Position numbers and translations under genes: made by a program
The notes under the pieces: generated by a model
What the model saw: the letters and a program-made list of their open reading frames with translations, nothing else
Told to the model about the DNA's origin: nothing
The model's database searches: none
In this document: positions 15,484 through 23,653 of the stretch, piece by piece
Layout: every line of letters begins with the position of its first letter
Position numbering within the stretch: position 1 is the first letter of the stretch
Source of the DNA: Bacillota bacterium
Lineage (GTDB): Bacteria; Bacillota; Clostridia; Tissierellales; Sedimentibacteraceae
Assembly (NCBI GenBank): GCA_023416855.1
Contig: JAEZGU010000316.1
Coordinates: 106,646 to 170,645, forward strand
Direction of reading: 5' to 3'
DNA length: 64,000 bases

Positions 15484-16734
15484 ATGAATAACAAAAGTAA
15501 TAACATAAGAATATCCCGTCTTAAAAATGGAAAGTCTTTTAAACAATGGTGTATTGAAAATAATAAACAAAACTATTTAGATTTATGGGATTTTGATTTA
15601 AACATATTGAACCCAAATGAAATAAATTATTCTAGTCATAAAAAATATTATTTTAAATGTCCTAAAGGATTACACAAAAGTGAATTAAAAGAAATAGCAA
15701 GAATTACAAACAATAATGCTTCGATTGTATGTAATCAATGTAATTCTTTTGAACAATGGTGTTTAGATAAAAATCGTCAAGATTTATCTGATAGATGGGA
15801 TTATGTTTTAAATGATTGTAATCCATGTGATATTTCGTTTGGAACAGCTAGAAAATATTACTTAAAATGTCCTAACGATTTACATACTAGTGAATTACAC
15901 AATATCGGTAGTATTACATCTGGACAAAATGGTAGTAGTTATTGTAAAGCATGTAATTCCTTCGCCCAGTGGGGAATAAATAATATTTGTAAGGATTTTT
16001 TAGAGAAGTATTGGGACTATGAAAATAATTTAAATATAAACCCTTGGGAAATTAGTTATGGTTCAAATCAAAAAGTTTGGATTAGGTGTCAAGAAAAAGA
16101 TTATCATGGTAGTTATTTTATGCCATGTATAAGTTTTTCAATACAGAAAAGCAGATGCCCATTTTGTACGAATAAAAATGGGAAAGTACATACTTTAGAT
16201 AGTTTAGGGACACTACATCCAAAAGTATTAGATATATGGTCAGACAAAAATAAGAAAAGTCCATTTGCTTATGCACCAAAATCTCATCAGGAGATTTATT
16301 GGAAATGCTCAGAAGGAAAACACGAAGATTACAAAAGAATTATATTAAATTCAAATAATTATGATTTTCGTTGTCCAGAATGTCAATATTCGCAAGGTGA
16401 ATTTAAAATTCAAAATATTTTTGATACAAATAATATAAGTTATATTCCTCAAAAAGAATTTGACGGATTAATTGGTTTAGGTGAAAGAAATTTATCTTAT
16501 GACTTTTATATTCCTAGTTATAATCTTTTGATAGAGTATCAAGGAGAATATCATGATGGAACTGTACCATATCAAACTAAAAAACAATTTGAAAAACAAC
16601 AAGAACACGATAGGCGTAAAAGAGTATATGCTAAAAATAATAATATAAATTTATTAGAAATATGGTATTGGGATTTTGACCGTATAGAAGAAATATTAAA
16701 TAATGAATTAAAGAAATATAATTTATTAGATTAA
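15484..16734 (+). CDS. Treble-clef repeat protein with PD-(D/E)XK-like endonuclease domain
   Basis: I place the start at ATG 15484 behind AAAGGAGATGG. The 416-residue product has four or five Cys-based treble-clef repeats of the DUF4379 type, with patterns like W.......NP.EI.YSS.KKYYFKC and a CNQC, CKAC, CPFC or CPEC ending each unit. The C-terminal 110 residues form a Vsr-like/PD-(D/E)XK nuclease: LSYDFYIPSYNLLIEYQGEYH, then KKQFEKQQEHDRRKRVYA and INLLEIWYWDF. Such proteins behave as free-standing mobile endonucleases. A frameshifted paralogue lies at 39578-40746 and shares a nearly identical DNA stretch of about 90 bp with this one. It may cut phage-related DNA to spread itself; the target is unknown. 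Confidence 0.82.
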   Translation: MNNKSNNIRISRLKNGKSFKQWCIENNKQNYLDLWDFDLNILNPNEINYSSHKKYYFKCPKGLHKSELKEIARITNNNASIVCNQCNSFEQWCLDKNRQDLSDRWDYVLNDCNPCDISFGTARKYYLKCPNDLHTSELHNIGSITSGQNGSSYCKACNSFAQWGINNICKDFLEKYWDYENNLNINPWEISYGSNQKVWIRCQEKDYHGSYFMPCISFSIQKSRCPFCTNKNGKVHTLDSLGTLHPKVLDIWSDKNKKSPFAYAPKSHQEIYWKCSEGKHEDYKRIILNSNNYDFRCPECQYSQGEFKIQNIFDTNNISYIPQKEFDGLIGLGERNLSYDFYIPSYNLLIEYQGEYHDGTVPYQTKKQFEKQQEHDRRKRVYAKNNNINLLEIWYWDFDRIEEILNNELKKYNLLD

Positions 16735-16769
16735 CAATATAAAAGTATTACAAGAAAGAAGGAAATAAA

Positions 16770-17150
16770 ATGGAACAATATCAAGAATTATTAGTAAATG
16801 TTTGTATAACATTAATTCCAGTATTGGCAACTTTCATAGCAACATGGTTGAGTAAGAAAACCCAGCAGATTAAAGAGCAAATCAAAAATGATACAGCCTA
16901 TAAATACATAGATTTACTAGAAAGAACTGTTCAAGATTCTGTAGCTATGTTCAGTGAAACCGTAGTTAAGAAGTTAAAAGAATCAGGAGATTTCGATAAC
17001 GCAACAGGAATCGCAATATTTGATGAATGTCGTGAAAATGTATTGAATATTCTTGGAGAAACAGGCGTAACAGTTTTAAATGAAGTATATGCGGATTTAG
17101 ATTTAGTGATAAAGAATCTTATTGAAAAGAATGTCGCGAAACAAAAATGA
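16770..17150 (+). CDS. Phage holin, LLH family
   Basis: A 126-residue protein with one N-terminal membrane helix (LLVNVCITLIPVLATFIATWL, residues 7-27), then a basic and helical cytoplasmic region (KKTQQIKEQIKND) and a long helix. This is the layout of the phage LL-H holin family (PF09682). It would permit release of the endolysin across the membrane. It lies 44 kb from the lysis enzymes at 61.3-63.0 kb, unusual for a holin, and next to a terminator and tRNA gene. A second membrane protein of possible holin type is at 36101-36532. The start has a good GAAGG site. Confidence 0.75.
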   Translation: MEQYQELLVNVCITLIPVLATFIATWLSKKTQQIKEQIKNDTAYKYIDLLERTVQDSVAMFSETVVKKLKESGDFDNATGIAIFDECRENVLNILGETGVTVLNEVYADLDLVIKNLIEKNVAKQK

Positions 17151-17154
17151 TTTT

Positions 17155-17170
17155 GGGGAGTATTCTCCCC
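17155..17170 (+). terminator. Hairpin between holin and tRNA genes
   Basis: GGGGAG (17155-17160) and CTCCCC (17165-17170) form a tight 6-bp stem with a TATT loop, directly before the tRNA. The downstream tract is TACTTTAT, so termination would be partial. Confidence 0.55.
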
Positions 17171-17178
17171 TACTTTAT

Positions 17179-17253
17179 AAGAGTATCGGTTAACGTGCAA
17201 ACCAATGGTCTCCAAAACCATGACTGTAGGTTCAAATCCTACTACTCTTGCCA
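17179..17253 (+). tRNA. tRNA-Trp (anticodon CCA)
   Basis: A complete cloverleaf can be drawn: a 7-bp acceptor stem AAGAGTA/TACTCTT, D stem GGTT/AACC, anticodon stem ATGGT/ACCAT with loop CTCCAAA (anticodon CCA at 17212-17214), T stem GTAGG/CCTAC with loop TTCAAAT, discriminator G and an encoded CCA end. G73 and the CCA anticodon fit tryptophan. The D loop (AACGTGCA) lacks the usual GG pair and position 8-9 reads TC, both unusual for a host tRNA. Confidence 0.9.
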
Positions 17254-17308
17254 TACAGCATAAAGCTGTAAATTAAATATTTTATTAATTTTATAGGAGG
17301 TATTTTTC

Positions 17309-17692
17309 ATGACTCAATTTTTTGATGAAATTTTTAACGATGTATTTTTAGGTTTTGGTAAACCAAGAAGACTAGTTTTCAACTCAAATGTAAAAGATAT
17401 GTTGCCTAGTTATTGGTCGAAGAAAGATGAAAATACATATCTTTGTACAGTTAAAACACTTGGTATTAATCCAGAAGATGTAAGAGTTGAAGAAACCGAA
17501 TATGGAATTAAAGTAAGTGGTGCTAGTGAAGTTGAAGGATACAAATATGATACTTCATTTGAATTACCGATTGTTGAAAGTATAATGAATGAGATTGAAA
17601 AGATTCAGGTTACTAGCAAGAATGGACTTACTTTTATAACTTTGAAACTTAATAGACCTGAGAAAAAGAAAATTAAGATTGAGACAATTTAA
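17309..17692 (+). CDS. Hsp20/alpha-crystallin-like small heat shock protein
   Basis: A 127-residue protein with an alpha-crystallin-type beta sandwich: TYLCTVKTLGINPEDVRVEETEYGIKVSG matches the usual 'pattern, GxxxEDIKV, LTISG' run, followed by YDTSFELPI and a last strand (GLTFITLKLNRP) with a basic end. The family forms ATP-independent holdase oligomers. The N-terminal part (FFDEIFNDVFLGFG) is short, as in phage and minimal bacterial members. The ATG follows AGGAGG. It lies between tRNA-Trp and a large RNA block. It may protect phage proteins during assembly; the beta-sandwich call is reasonably firm, the role is inferred. Confidence 0.75.
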   Translation: MTQFFDEIFNDVFLGFGKPRRLVFNSNVKDMLPSYWSKKDENTYLCTVKTLGINPEDVRVEETEYGIKVSGASEVEGYKYDTSFELPIVESIMNEIEKIQVTSKNGLTFITLKLNRPEKKKIKIETI

Positions 17693-17695
17693 TAA

Positions 17696-18225
17696 TAATA
17701 TAAAATGATAATTTGATTAAGATATTATATCAAGTCATATACTTCATATGACATTGCCTTTATAAAGGTTTTCTAGACTCCAGAAGTAGAACGGCTATCT
17801 ATGCTACATTCGGAATTACTACGGTAGCTTTGAATGGTTAGAAATATGGGATTGCAACCTATCAGAGAGTCACATTAAAAACACAACTGAATATAGAGGT
17901 TTTCTCAACCTGAAAATGAGAATTACATGGTCAATCCAACGGATATGACGCTAAATGCAGGTACACTCCTATATATTGCAGTATAAGACTTAGTTGAGAC
18001 TAGATAAGTAATAGTCTATGCAATTTTATAGTATGCACTTTACACAGTAGGGTAAACTGTGTTGATACTCAATGTAAAAGAGCCATGATAACATGACCAC
18101 TTGGGGCTATAATACCAAGGCTGGTGTCCAATATCACCTATTATATTGGTGTGGCTTGTTTAGTTAAAAGCAAACCAATCGCTTTGAGTTTTGGTAGTCT
18201 GGCACTAACTTAAAAGTGCCTTTTA
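17696..18225 (+). ncRNA. Large structured non-coding RNA (about 530 nt), ROOL/GOLLD-like candidate
   Basis: From the end of the Hsp20 gene to about 18300 there is no gene, yet base composition rises in G+C and helices are dense: GTCATAT/ATATGAC (near 17734), AGGTT/AACCT (near 17896), GACTA/TAGTC (near 17998), ACACAGT/ACTGTGT (near 18042), AGCC/GGCT (near 18082), CCAATAT/ATATTGG (near 18128). A terminator hairpin, GGCACT/AGTGCC, closes it at 18201-18224. Further hairpins follow at 18230-18262 and CGTCTAA/TTAGACG near 18270. Large phage RNAs of this size near tRNA genes (ROOL, GOLLD) are the closest known type. The family assignment is a guess from size and context. Confidence 0.6.
18201..18224 (+). 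terminator. Terminator at the 3' end of the large RNA
   Basis: GGCACT (18201-18206) pairs with AGTGCC (18215-18220), followed by TTTTAT. It marks the likely end of the large RNA. Confidence 0.7.
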
Positions 18226-18321
18226 TAATGGGAAGAAAAAGTAACCATTCTTCTACTTCCCTATCCTATCGTCTAAATGTCGATTAGACGTTAAACAAAA
18301 TTTAAATTATATGAGGTTTAA

Positions 18322-19551
18322 ATGAATAGATATAGCCGAAAAGATAATGAAACAACAATAGACTATCTTTTAAGATTAGCAGAAATAAAGATTGAAGAAA
18401 AACCCGAAGACCTTGAGTGGAGTGATATCGTAAATTATTGTGGTTTTAATTGTCACTACGATTCTCTTAGAAAAGCATTGCAACCATCTGAATATGGTGG
18501 ATATGCAATATATAAATATTTAAAAAATAATATAGTAAATGAAACTATTAATGAAGATACTATAGCAAAACAAATAGAAGTTGCTCAAAGAGAAATATAT
18601 AAAGAAAGACAAAAACTTCGTGATGAAAAGAATGAATATAATGCTTGGTTAAGAGAACAATCACGAATTGAATTGTTTTATGAAAGAATAGATGAATCAG
18701 TAGATAGGATGTTAAGTAAAAAAGCTAGGGTTATTCCCTCCCCTATTTTAGTTAACGAAAATGATGATAAAGCTGTAATTAGTTTTGCAGACCCTCATTA
18801 CGGTGCATACTTTAAAATAGAAGGTTTTAATGGTGAAATTTTAAATGAATATAATCCTGAAATATTTGCGAAAAGAATGTGGAATTTACGTGATGAAATT
18901 TTAGAATTTTGTAAAATACATAATATTAAAAATGTTAGTATTGTTGACCTTGGAGACAGTGTTGAAGGAATACTACATTTAAGCCAACTTAAATCACTTA
19001 GAGGTAATATTGTAGACGATATTCTTGATTATGCAGATTTTATAGATGATTGGTTAACCAGTTTAAGTAAGGATTTATATATTGATTTGTATACTTCAGA
19101 AGGAAATCACTCTGACCTTAGATTACTTACAGGTAAAAAAGGAGATTTTCCTCATGAAAACTTAGAAAAAATATATTCAAGAACTATTAAAAAAGCATTT
19201 AAAAATAACCCTAATGTGTGTATACATGAGAGTTTAAATGGGTTAAATTATTTTAATGTAAATGGTTATAATATTTTAACTGCTCATGGGAACAAGGAAA
19301 ATAATATTAAAAATAGCATTAATGATTATGAGGATACTTATAACATAGATATTGATTATTTTTTAGTTGGACATTTACATAGTAAAAATGAATTTGAAGT
19401 ATCAAAAGGAAAAGAAGTTATTCAAGTTCGTTCAGTTATGGGAATAAATGATTTTAGTAGAGACATTAAGAAGACTTCCGAGAGTGGAGCTACTATGTTT
19501 ACTATACGTAAAAATTATGGACGTAAATATGTAAATGAAGTTAAATTTTAA
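18322..19551 (+). CDS. Calcineurin-like metallophosphoesterase
   Basis: A 409-residue protein. The C-terminal two thirds is a metallophosphoesterase with all motifs in order: ISFADPHYG, IVDLGDSVEG, TSEGNHSD, LTAHGNKEN and LVGHLHSKN. These hold two metal ions and hydrolyse phosphodiesters or phosphomonoesters; the DNA-repair nucleases SbcD/Mre11 share the fold. The N-terminal 130 residues are helical and charged (IAKQIEVAQREIYKERQKLRDEK) and may bind DNA or form a coiled coil. SPbeta, as I recall, encodes a similar phosphoesterase between its polymerase and terminase. A role in DNA end processing or recombination is likely. The start ATG follows GAGGTTTAA. Confidence 0.85.
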   Translation: MNRYSRKDNETTIDYLLRLAEIKIEEKPEDLEWSDIVNYCGFNCHYDSLRKALQPSEYGGYAIYKYLKNNIVNETINEDTIAKQIEVAQREIYKERQKLRDEKNEYNAWLREQSRIELFYERIDESVDRMLSKKARVIPSPILVNENDDKAVISFADPHYGAYFKIEGFNGEILNEYNPEIFAKRMWNLRDEILEFCKIHNIKNVSIVDLGDSVEGILHLSQLKSLRGNIVDDILDYADFIDDWLTSLSKDLYIDLYTSEGNHSDLRLLTGKKGDFPHENLEKIYSRTIKKAFKNNPNVCIHESLNGLNYFNVNGYNILTAHGNKENNIKNSINDYEDTYNIDIDYFLVGHLHSKNEFEVSKGKEVIQVRSVMGINDFSRDIKKTSESGATMFTIRKNYGRKYVNEVKF

Positions 19552-19624
19552 TTTAATAATATAAATGTTTCAACAAAACTCAAATTTCATATAAAATAAA
19601 TTGAAAGGCTACGAAGGTGGCTTT

Positions 19625-20197
19625 ATGGATAAACTGCAAGAAAGTTTAGCAATGGAAATGAGACTTTCTTCAGCATTAAAAAGAAGAAAGATTTACTTAT
19701 CAGATGAGGTTGACAGAGAAACAATATTCGAAGTCTTATACTTCCTTGATAGAATTCAACAAATGGATGAAAAATTAGGTATAAAAGAACCTATTGAAAT
19801 AATTTGTGATAGCTATGGAGGAATTGTTTATCATGGTCTTAGTTTAATATCAAAAATTTTGGAATTAAAAGATAATGGATATCATATTATCAGCACAGTC
19901 ACAGGTGTTGGAATGAGTATGGGTTTTATGATACCACTAGTTGCTTCAGAAAGAAAAATATTTAGGTTTGGTACTTTAATGTGTCATCAACCAAGTAGTG
20001 CAACTTGGGGAAAACTTCAAGACCAAGAAGAAGATATTCAAGAAACACTTAGATTATGGAACGTTTTAAAAGGAATTATATGTAAACATACTAAAATAAC
20101 AGATGAACAATTAGAAGACATAAAAATTCGTAAATTTGATTGGTATATAACTCCACAACAAGCATTAGAATTAGGCATTGTTGATAAAATAATATAA
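19625..20197 (+). CDS. ClpP-like serine protease
   Basis: I take ATG 19625 (MDKLQESLAM) behind AAGGTGG, rather than the TTG at 19601. The 190-residue protein has the ClpP fold and a complete Ser-His-Asp set: Ser98 in GVGMSMGF, His121 in LMCHQPSS, Asp172 in KFDWYITPQQALELG, at nearly the same positions as in cellular ClpP. The oxyanion strand ICDSYGGIVYHGL is also present. Phage ClpP-like proteins often act as head maturation proteases, but those lie beside the portal; this one lies 5 kb upstream, before the terminase, and has no scaffold fusion. Either head maturation or modification of host proteolysis is possible. Confidence 0.85.
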   Translation: MDKLQESLAMEMRLSSALKRRKIYLSDEVDRETIFEVLYFLDRIQQMDEKLGIKEPIEIICDSYGGIVYHGLSLISKILELKDNGYHIISTVTGVGMSMGFMIPLVASERKIFRFGTLMCHQPSSATWGKLQDQEEDIQETLRLWNVLKGIICKHTKITDEQLEDIKIRKFDWYITPQQALELGIVDKII

Positions 20198-20214
20198 AGG
20201 GCGGTATATTATAT

Positions 20215-20571
20215 ATGTGTGAAGCATGTAAAAACGAAGAAATTCATGAAACTGAGCAGAACGAAGTAGAACTTGAAAATCGTGATATAGAATGTATGTT
20301 TTTTGAACCTTTACAAATATCAACAGATAGCCTTGTTGATATTGAGGGATATAATAGTGAAGAATTTCAAAAAGGCATAAAAAAAGCAAGTGAAGAATGT
20401 GGTATATTTACAGCATATCTTGGGGTCGGAATGACAAATGTGCAGGCATACGAATTAATTTTAACTAAATTAAGTTTGGAACATGCACAAGAAATAGCTA
20501 AAATGAATAACAATACTGCTATAGAAGTATCAAAGAATCAGTCAATTATTCTTGATAAGAATTCTTTATAA
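20215..20571 (+). CDS. Hypothetical protein (118 aa)
   Basis: An acidic 118-residue protein beginning MCEACKNEEIHETEQNEVE. CxxC near the N-terminus could be half of a metal site. A helical region (YNSEEFQKGIKKASEECGIFTAYLGVGMTNVQAYELIL) follows, with a pattern seen in small phage proteins of unknown role (GMTNVQAYELI). It starts 17 bases after the ClpP-like gene behind AAAGGGCGG, so the two are probably co-expressed. It could be an adaptor or cofactor for that protease, but this is only positional inference. Confidence 0.65.
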   Translation: MCEACKNEEIHETEQNEVELENRDIECMFFEPLQISTDSLVDIEGYNSEEFQKGIKKASEECGIFTAYLGVGMTNVQAYELILTKLSLEHAQEIAKMNNNTAIEVSKNQSIILDKNSL

Positions 20572-20780
20572 TTGTGAGTTTAAATGAAGGCTCTAAGTGA
20601 AAACTTAGGGCTTTACTTATGCCCACAATTTTGTTTCACCAATAGCAGTACACCACGTTACGTTGCAGGTAAGCATTACGTGGGCATAGCAATAACATAA
20701 ATGTGCAATTTTATGCAAACAGAGAAAATTTGAGCTAAGTGAAATTAGACTCTACTCTATTCCCTATTTTGATTAAGGAG
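20572..20780 (+). other. Intergenic stretch with small hairpins
   Basis: A GC-richer leader holds an AAGGCTCTAAG/CTTAGGGCTTT hairpin (20596-20624) with a TTACTTATG tail, and a CCACGT/ACGTGG hairpin near 20653-20683. These may be a terminator of the preceding gene and a structured leader of the endonuclease gene. No gene is seen here. Confidence 0.4.
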
Positions 20781-20786
20781 TTGAAT

Positions 20787-21101
20787 ATTATTTATTGCTA
20801 CTTTATTCAGCAAGGAACTAATGGTGATATTAAAATTGGTGTAACCAAATCAATTAAAAATAGGCTTAATACTCTACAAACAGCTAACAGTGAAAAATTG
20901 AGGTTACTTGGTTATATAAGTGGTAATAAAGAAATTGAATCAGACTTACATAGAAAATTTATTGCTTATAGAACTAATGGTGAGTTCTTTTCGGTTAATC
21001 AAGAATTAATTGATTATATAAATAAGAATAATGTAATGCAAAATATATGGTTAGAAATTCAGGAAGATAAATTAATGATATATAAAAGAATGAAAATATA
21101 A
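20787..21101 (+). CDS. GIY-YIG family endonuclease, T5orf172-like
   Basis: The frame is open from GTG 20739, but the only ribosome site, AAGGAG at 20775-20780, lies just before TTG 20781 and six bases before ATT 20787, so a non-AUG start at ATT seems likely. The protein begins IIYCYFIQQGTNGDIKIGVTKS with NRLNTLQTANSEKLRLLG, ESDLHRKFIAYRTNGEFF: the GIY-YIG signature in its MUG113/T5orf172 form, with Arg in the NRL segment and a Glu in GEFF. About 105 residues, a minimal single-domain nuclease. It sits beside an HNH endonuclease and is probably a free-standing mobile gene. Confidence 0.75.
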   Translation: MIYCYFIQQGTNGDIKIGVTKSIKNRLNTLQTANSEKLRLLGYISGNKEIESDLHRKFIAYRTNGEFFSVNQELIDYINKNNVMQNIWLEIQEDKLMIYKRMKI

Positions 21102-21133
21102 TTTTTCAATTATAATATAAAAGTTTTATTTAT

Positions 21134-21189
21134 GAGAAGGTAATCGGAAGTCATGAGCCGATATGGATAACTCCTAGTGTCCCCTTCTC
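21134..21189 (+). ncRNA. Compact three-helix RNA element in the HNH leader
   Basis: Three helices pack into 56 nt: P1 GAGAAGG/CCTTCTC (21134-21140 with 21183-21189), P2 ATCGG/CCGAT (21143-21147 with 21158-21162) and P3 GGATA/TGTCC (21165-21169 with 21178-21182). Linkers are only two bases. The order and lengths (7, 5 and 5 bp, two-base first linker) recall a tRNA without an anticodon arm. A T-rich run follows (TTTTCTATTTTT), so it may also end transcription. No known family recognised. Confidence 0.5.
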
Positions 21190-21231
21190 TTTTCTATTTT
21201 TCTAGGAGAGTTAACTAGGAGGAATACGAAA

Positions 21232-22665
21232 ATGTTATTAACTAAAGAAGTTGAAGTTACTATAAATCGCAAAAATTTAGATTGGTATATAATTAAAGGC
21301 TATAACTGTAAATTAAAAGATACAATTGTGGTTAGCGTAACTGATTTAATGATAGGCTCAAATGAAAAGGTTACTTATAAATGTGATATGTGTGGAATTG
21401 AAAAATTAATAAAATTCACAGATTATATTAAATCTCAAAAACTCAAACCTAATACATACTGTAATAAATGTGCAAACATAGTTAGAAAAAATAATGAAAA
21501 TGAAAAATATTTTGCAAAAAATAATTATAAAATTTGTAAAAAGTGTAATAGAAAACTTCCTGCTAATACTGATTATTATTTTAAAACTAAACATAATAAA
21601 GATAGTTTTTCGTTTAATTGTAAGGAATGTGATGGTTATTCATTTACTAATCATTTAACGAAAATTCCGCAAGATGGTTATAAATTTTGTATAAAATGTG
21701 ATAGAGAATTACCAAATGACATAAAGCATTTTCCACCTGATAAAATGTGTAAAGACGGTTTAAGAAATGTTTGTAGAGAATGTGGAAAAGACGGTCATTT
21801 TATGAATGACAGTTATAAATCAAAACATTTTTGGCAACCAGAGGAAAATAAATTATTTATTATAAGATATTCTCAATATACGTGTGAAGAATTAATAAAT
21901 AATTTTTATCCTGATTTTACACCTAAACAGATATGGGATAATGCTTATAGATTAAGAATATCTAATGATTTAGATTTGTACAAAACTAAACAAACACAAG
22001 TAAGGGCAAACCTTCAAAAGTCAGTTAAAATGTCTGGAGAAAATTCTCCAATGTTTGGTGTTCCTAAATCTGATGAAACCAAAAGAAAATTATCTATTTC
22101 CAAAACAGGAAAATACGTTGGTGAAAATAATGCGTTGTATGGTATCAAATGGAGTAAAGAAGATAAGAGAAGATTTTTGATTTCTGAAAGGACGAAAGGT
22201 TTATGGTCTGGAGAGAATAATCCTAGACATAAAAATCCTTTAAATGGAAAATTGAATGGTAGATGGCAAGGAGGAAGGACTCCTCTATATTTTGAATTAA
22301 GAAGTGAAATAAAAGCGTGGAAAATTCAAAGTATGGAAAATTGTCATTATAAGTGTGTTTTAACTAATGGTAAATTTGATAATATACATCACTTATATCC
22401 ATTTAAAAATATTGTAAATGAAGTATTTGAGTCATTAGGATTAGACCAACGTAGAAGTGTAAGTGATTATACTGAAACAGAATTTAATAATATTAAAATA
22501 ATGTTATATGAATTACATAATAAATATGGTTTAGGTGTATGTTTAAGGAAAGATGTACATAAGTTATTCCATGATTTATATGGTTATACAAATAATACAC
22601 TAGGACAGTTCAGAGAATTTACACTAAGATTTAAAGTAGGTGAATTTAAAGATATTGTTTTATAA
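21232..22665 (+). CDS. HNH homing endonuclease with zinc knuckles and NUMOD3 repeats
   Basis: A 477-residue free-standing mobile nuclease. The N-terminal half has zinc motifs: CDMCGIEK, CNKC, CKKCNRKLP...CKEC and CIKCDRELP...CREC. The middle holds NUMOD3-type DNA-reading repeats: GENSPMFGVPKSDETKRKLS, then ENNALYGIKWSKEDKRRF and GENNPRHKNP. The C-terminus has an HNH-type core with CHYKCVLT, NIHHLYPF and the final RKDVHKLFHDLYG. It lies directly before the terminase genes, which phage homing endonucleases often target, and no intron is needed to explain its position. The ATG follows AGGAGG. Confidence 0.9.
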   Translation: MLLTKEVEVTINRKNLDWYIIKGYNCKLKDTIVVSVTDLMIGSNEKVTYKCDMCGIEKLIKFTDYIKSQKLKPNTYCNKCANIVRKNNENEKYFAKNNYKICKKCNRKLPANTDYYFKTKHNKDSFSFNCKECDGYSFTNHLTKIPQDGYKFCIKCDRELPNDIKHFPPDKMCKDGLRNVCRECGKDGHFMNDSYKSKHFWQPEENKLFIIRYSQYTCEELINNFYPDFTPKQIWDNAYRLRISNDLDLYKTKQTQVRANLQKSVKMSGENSPMFGVPKSDETKRKLSISKTGKYVGENNALYGIKWSKEDKRRFLISERTKGLWSGENNPRHKNPLNGKLNGRWQGGRTPLYFELRSEIKAWKIQSMENCHYKCVLTNGKFDNIHHLYPFKNIVNEVFESLGLDQRRSVSDYTETEFNNIKIMLYELHNKYGLGVCLRKDVHKLFHDLYGYTNNTLGQFREFTLRFKVGEFKDIVL

Positions 22666-22681
22666 AAATTAATGATAAAGG

Positions 22682-23653
22682 ATGGTGGCATATTTGCCAA
22701 GATTAAAAAATGTGGCTAATAAGTCACAACAAGAAGTTAAGTCTAGTGAAAGTTATTGTAGAGTTTGCAAAAAAATATTATCAAGTTCAAAATTTTATGA
22801 AGCCACAAATCCAATGATTGATAAAAATGGTTGGATGTCAATTTGTAAAGACCATTGTAATGAAATATATAACTCATATTTTTCTATTTATAATAATATA
22901 GAAAAAGCATTGTATCTTACATGTCAAGATTTAGATGTAATGTTTAGTAATGAAGCTTTAAAACAAACTCAATCTCACATTGAAGGACTTTTAGGAAAAG
23001 GTAAAAAAGCAGATGCGGTCTTTGGTTATTATAAAAGTAAATTAGGTTCTACAGGAAAGAATAATGCTAATATAACATCATTTAGATTTAAAGATAGTGA
23101 TAGTATAGTTGACTCTCAAAATAATGATATTATTAGTGAAAGCTATGAAGAAGATATTGATAAAGATTTAGAATTGTTTTGGGGAAAAGGATTTAGTTTA
23201 GATGATATTGTTTTCTTAGAATCTGAATTAACTAATTGGAAAAAGACACATAAATGTGAAAATCAAGCTGAAATAACATTATTAAAAGAAATATGTATAA
23301 AAATATTAACTATTAGGAATAAACGTGTAGAAAAAAAAGATACTGCTCAAGATGTAAAAGAATTACAGGAATTATTTAAAACAGCAAGTGTAGACCCAGC
23401 AAAGGCAAATGCTATCAGTACTGGACAAAGCGTTGATAGATTTGGAGTTTGGATTAAAGATATTGAACAATATAAACCTGCGGAATGGTGGGAACAACAA
23501 GAAAAATATAAGGATATGGATGGATTTATTCCTTATATTAAAAATTACATAGTTAGACCTATTAAAAATTTCTTTACTGGCATCAAAGATTTTATGATTG
23601 ATGGAGAAGATTTGTCCTTTAAAGAAAATAAGGATGATATTAAAGATGAGTAA
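22682..23653 (+). CDS. Putative terminase small subunit with zinc knuckle
   Basis: A 323-residue protein overlapping the large terminase start by eight bases. The N-terminus has a zinc knuckle (YCRVCKKIL, then FYEAT, then CKDHC). A central helical and acidic region contains DIDKDLELFWGKGFSLDDIVFLESEL. The C-terminal region (YKPAEWWEQQEKYKDMDGF) resembles the ending of several phage packaging proteins. Position and coupling, not a firm domain hit, support the small-terminase call. It would recognise the packaging site. The start is ambiguous: ATG 22682, GTG 22685 or TTG 22694, since the AAAGG site abuts the ATG. Confidence 0.65.
   Translation: MVAYLPRLKNVANKSQQEVKSSESYCRVCKKILSSSKFYEATNPMIDKNGWMSICKDHCNEIYNSYFSIYNNIEKALYLTCQDLDVMFSNEALKQTQSHIEGLLGKGKKADAVFGYYKSKLGSTGKNNANITSFRFKDSDSIVDSQNNDIISESYEEDIDKDLELFWGKGFSLDDIVFLESELTNWKKTHKCENQAEITLLKEICIKILTIRNKRVEKKDTAQDVKELQELFKTASVDPAKANAISTGQSVDRFGVWIKDIEQYKPAEWWEQQEKYKDMDGFIPYIKNYIVRPIKNFFTGIKDFMIDGEDLSFKENKDDIKDE

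Noticed and set aside
16931..17254. Leftward frame reaching into the tRNA gene
   Set aside because: Its start lies in the tRNA and it mirrors the holin gene, a common artefact.
17981..18030. Possible group I intron core (GAGACTA and ATAGTC segments)
   Set aside because: The two segments are only nine bases apart, without P3/P8 helices or flanking exon halves; it looks like a simple hairpin in the large RNA.
21232..22665. HNH gene as part of an intron splitting a phage gene
   Set aside because: The genes on both sides are complete in themselves, and no split coding sequence or intron core is visible.
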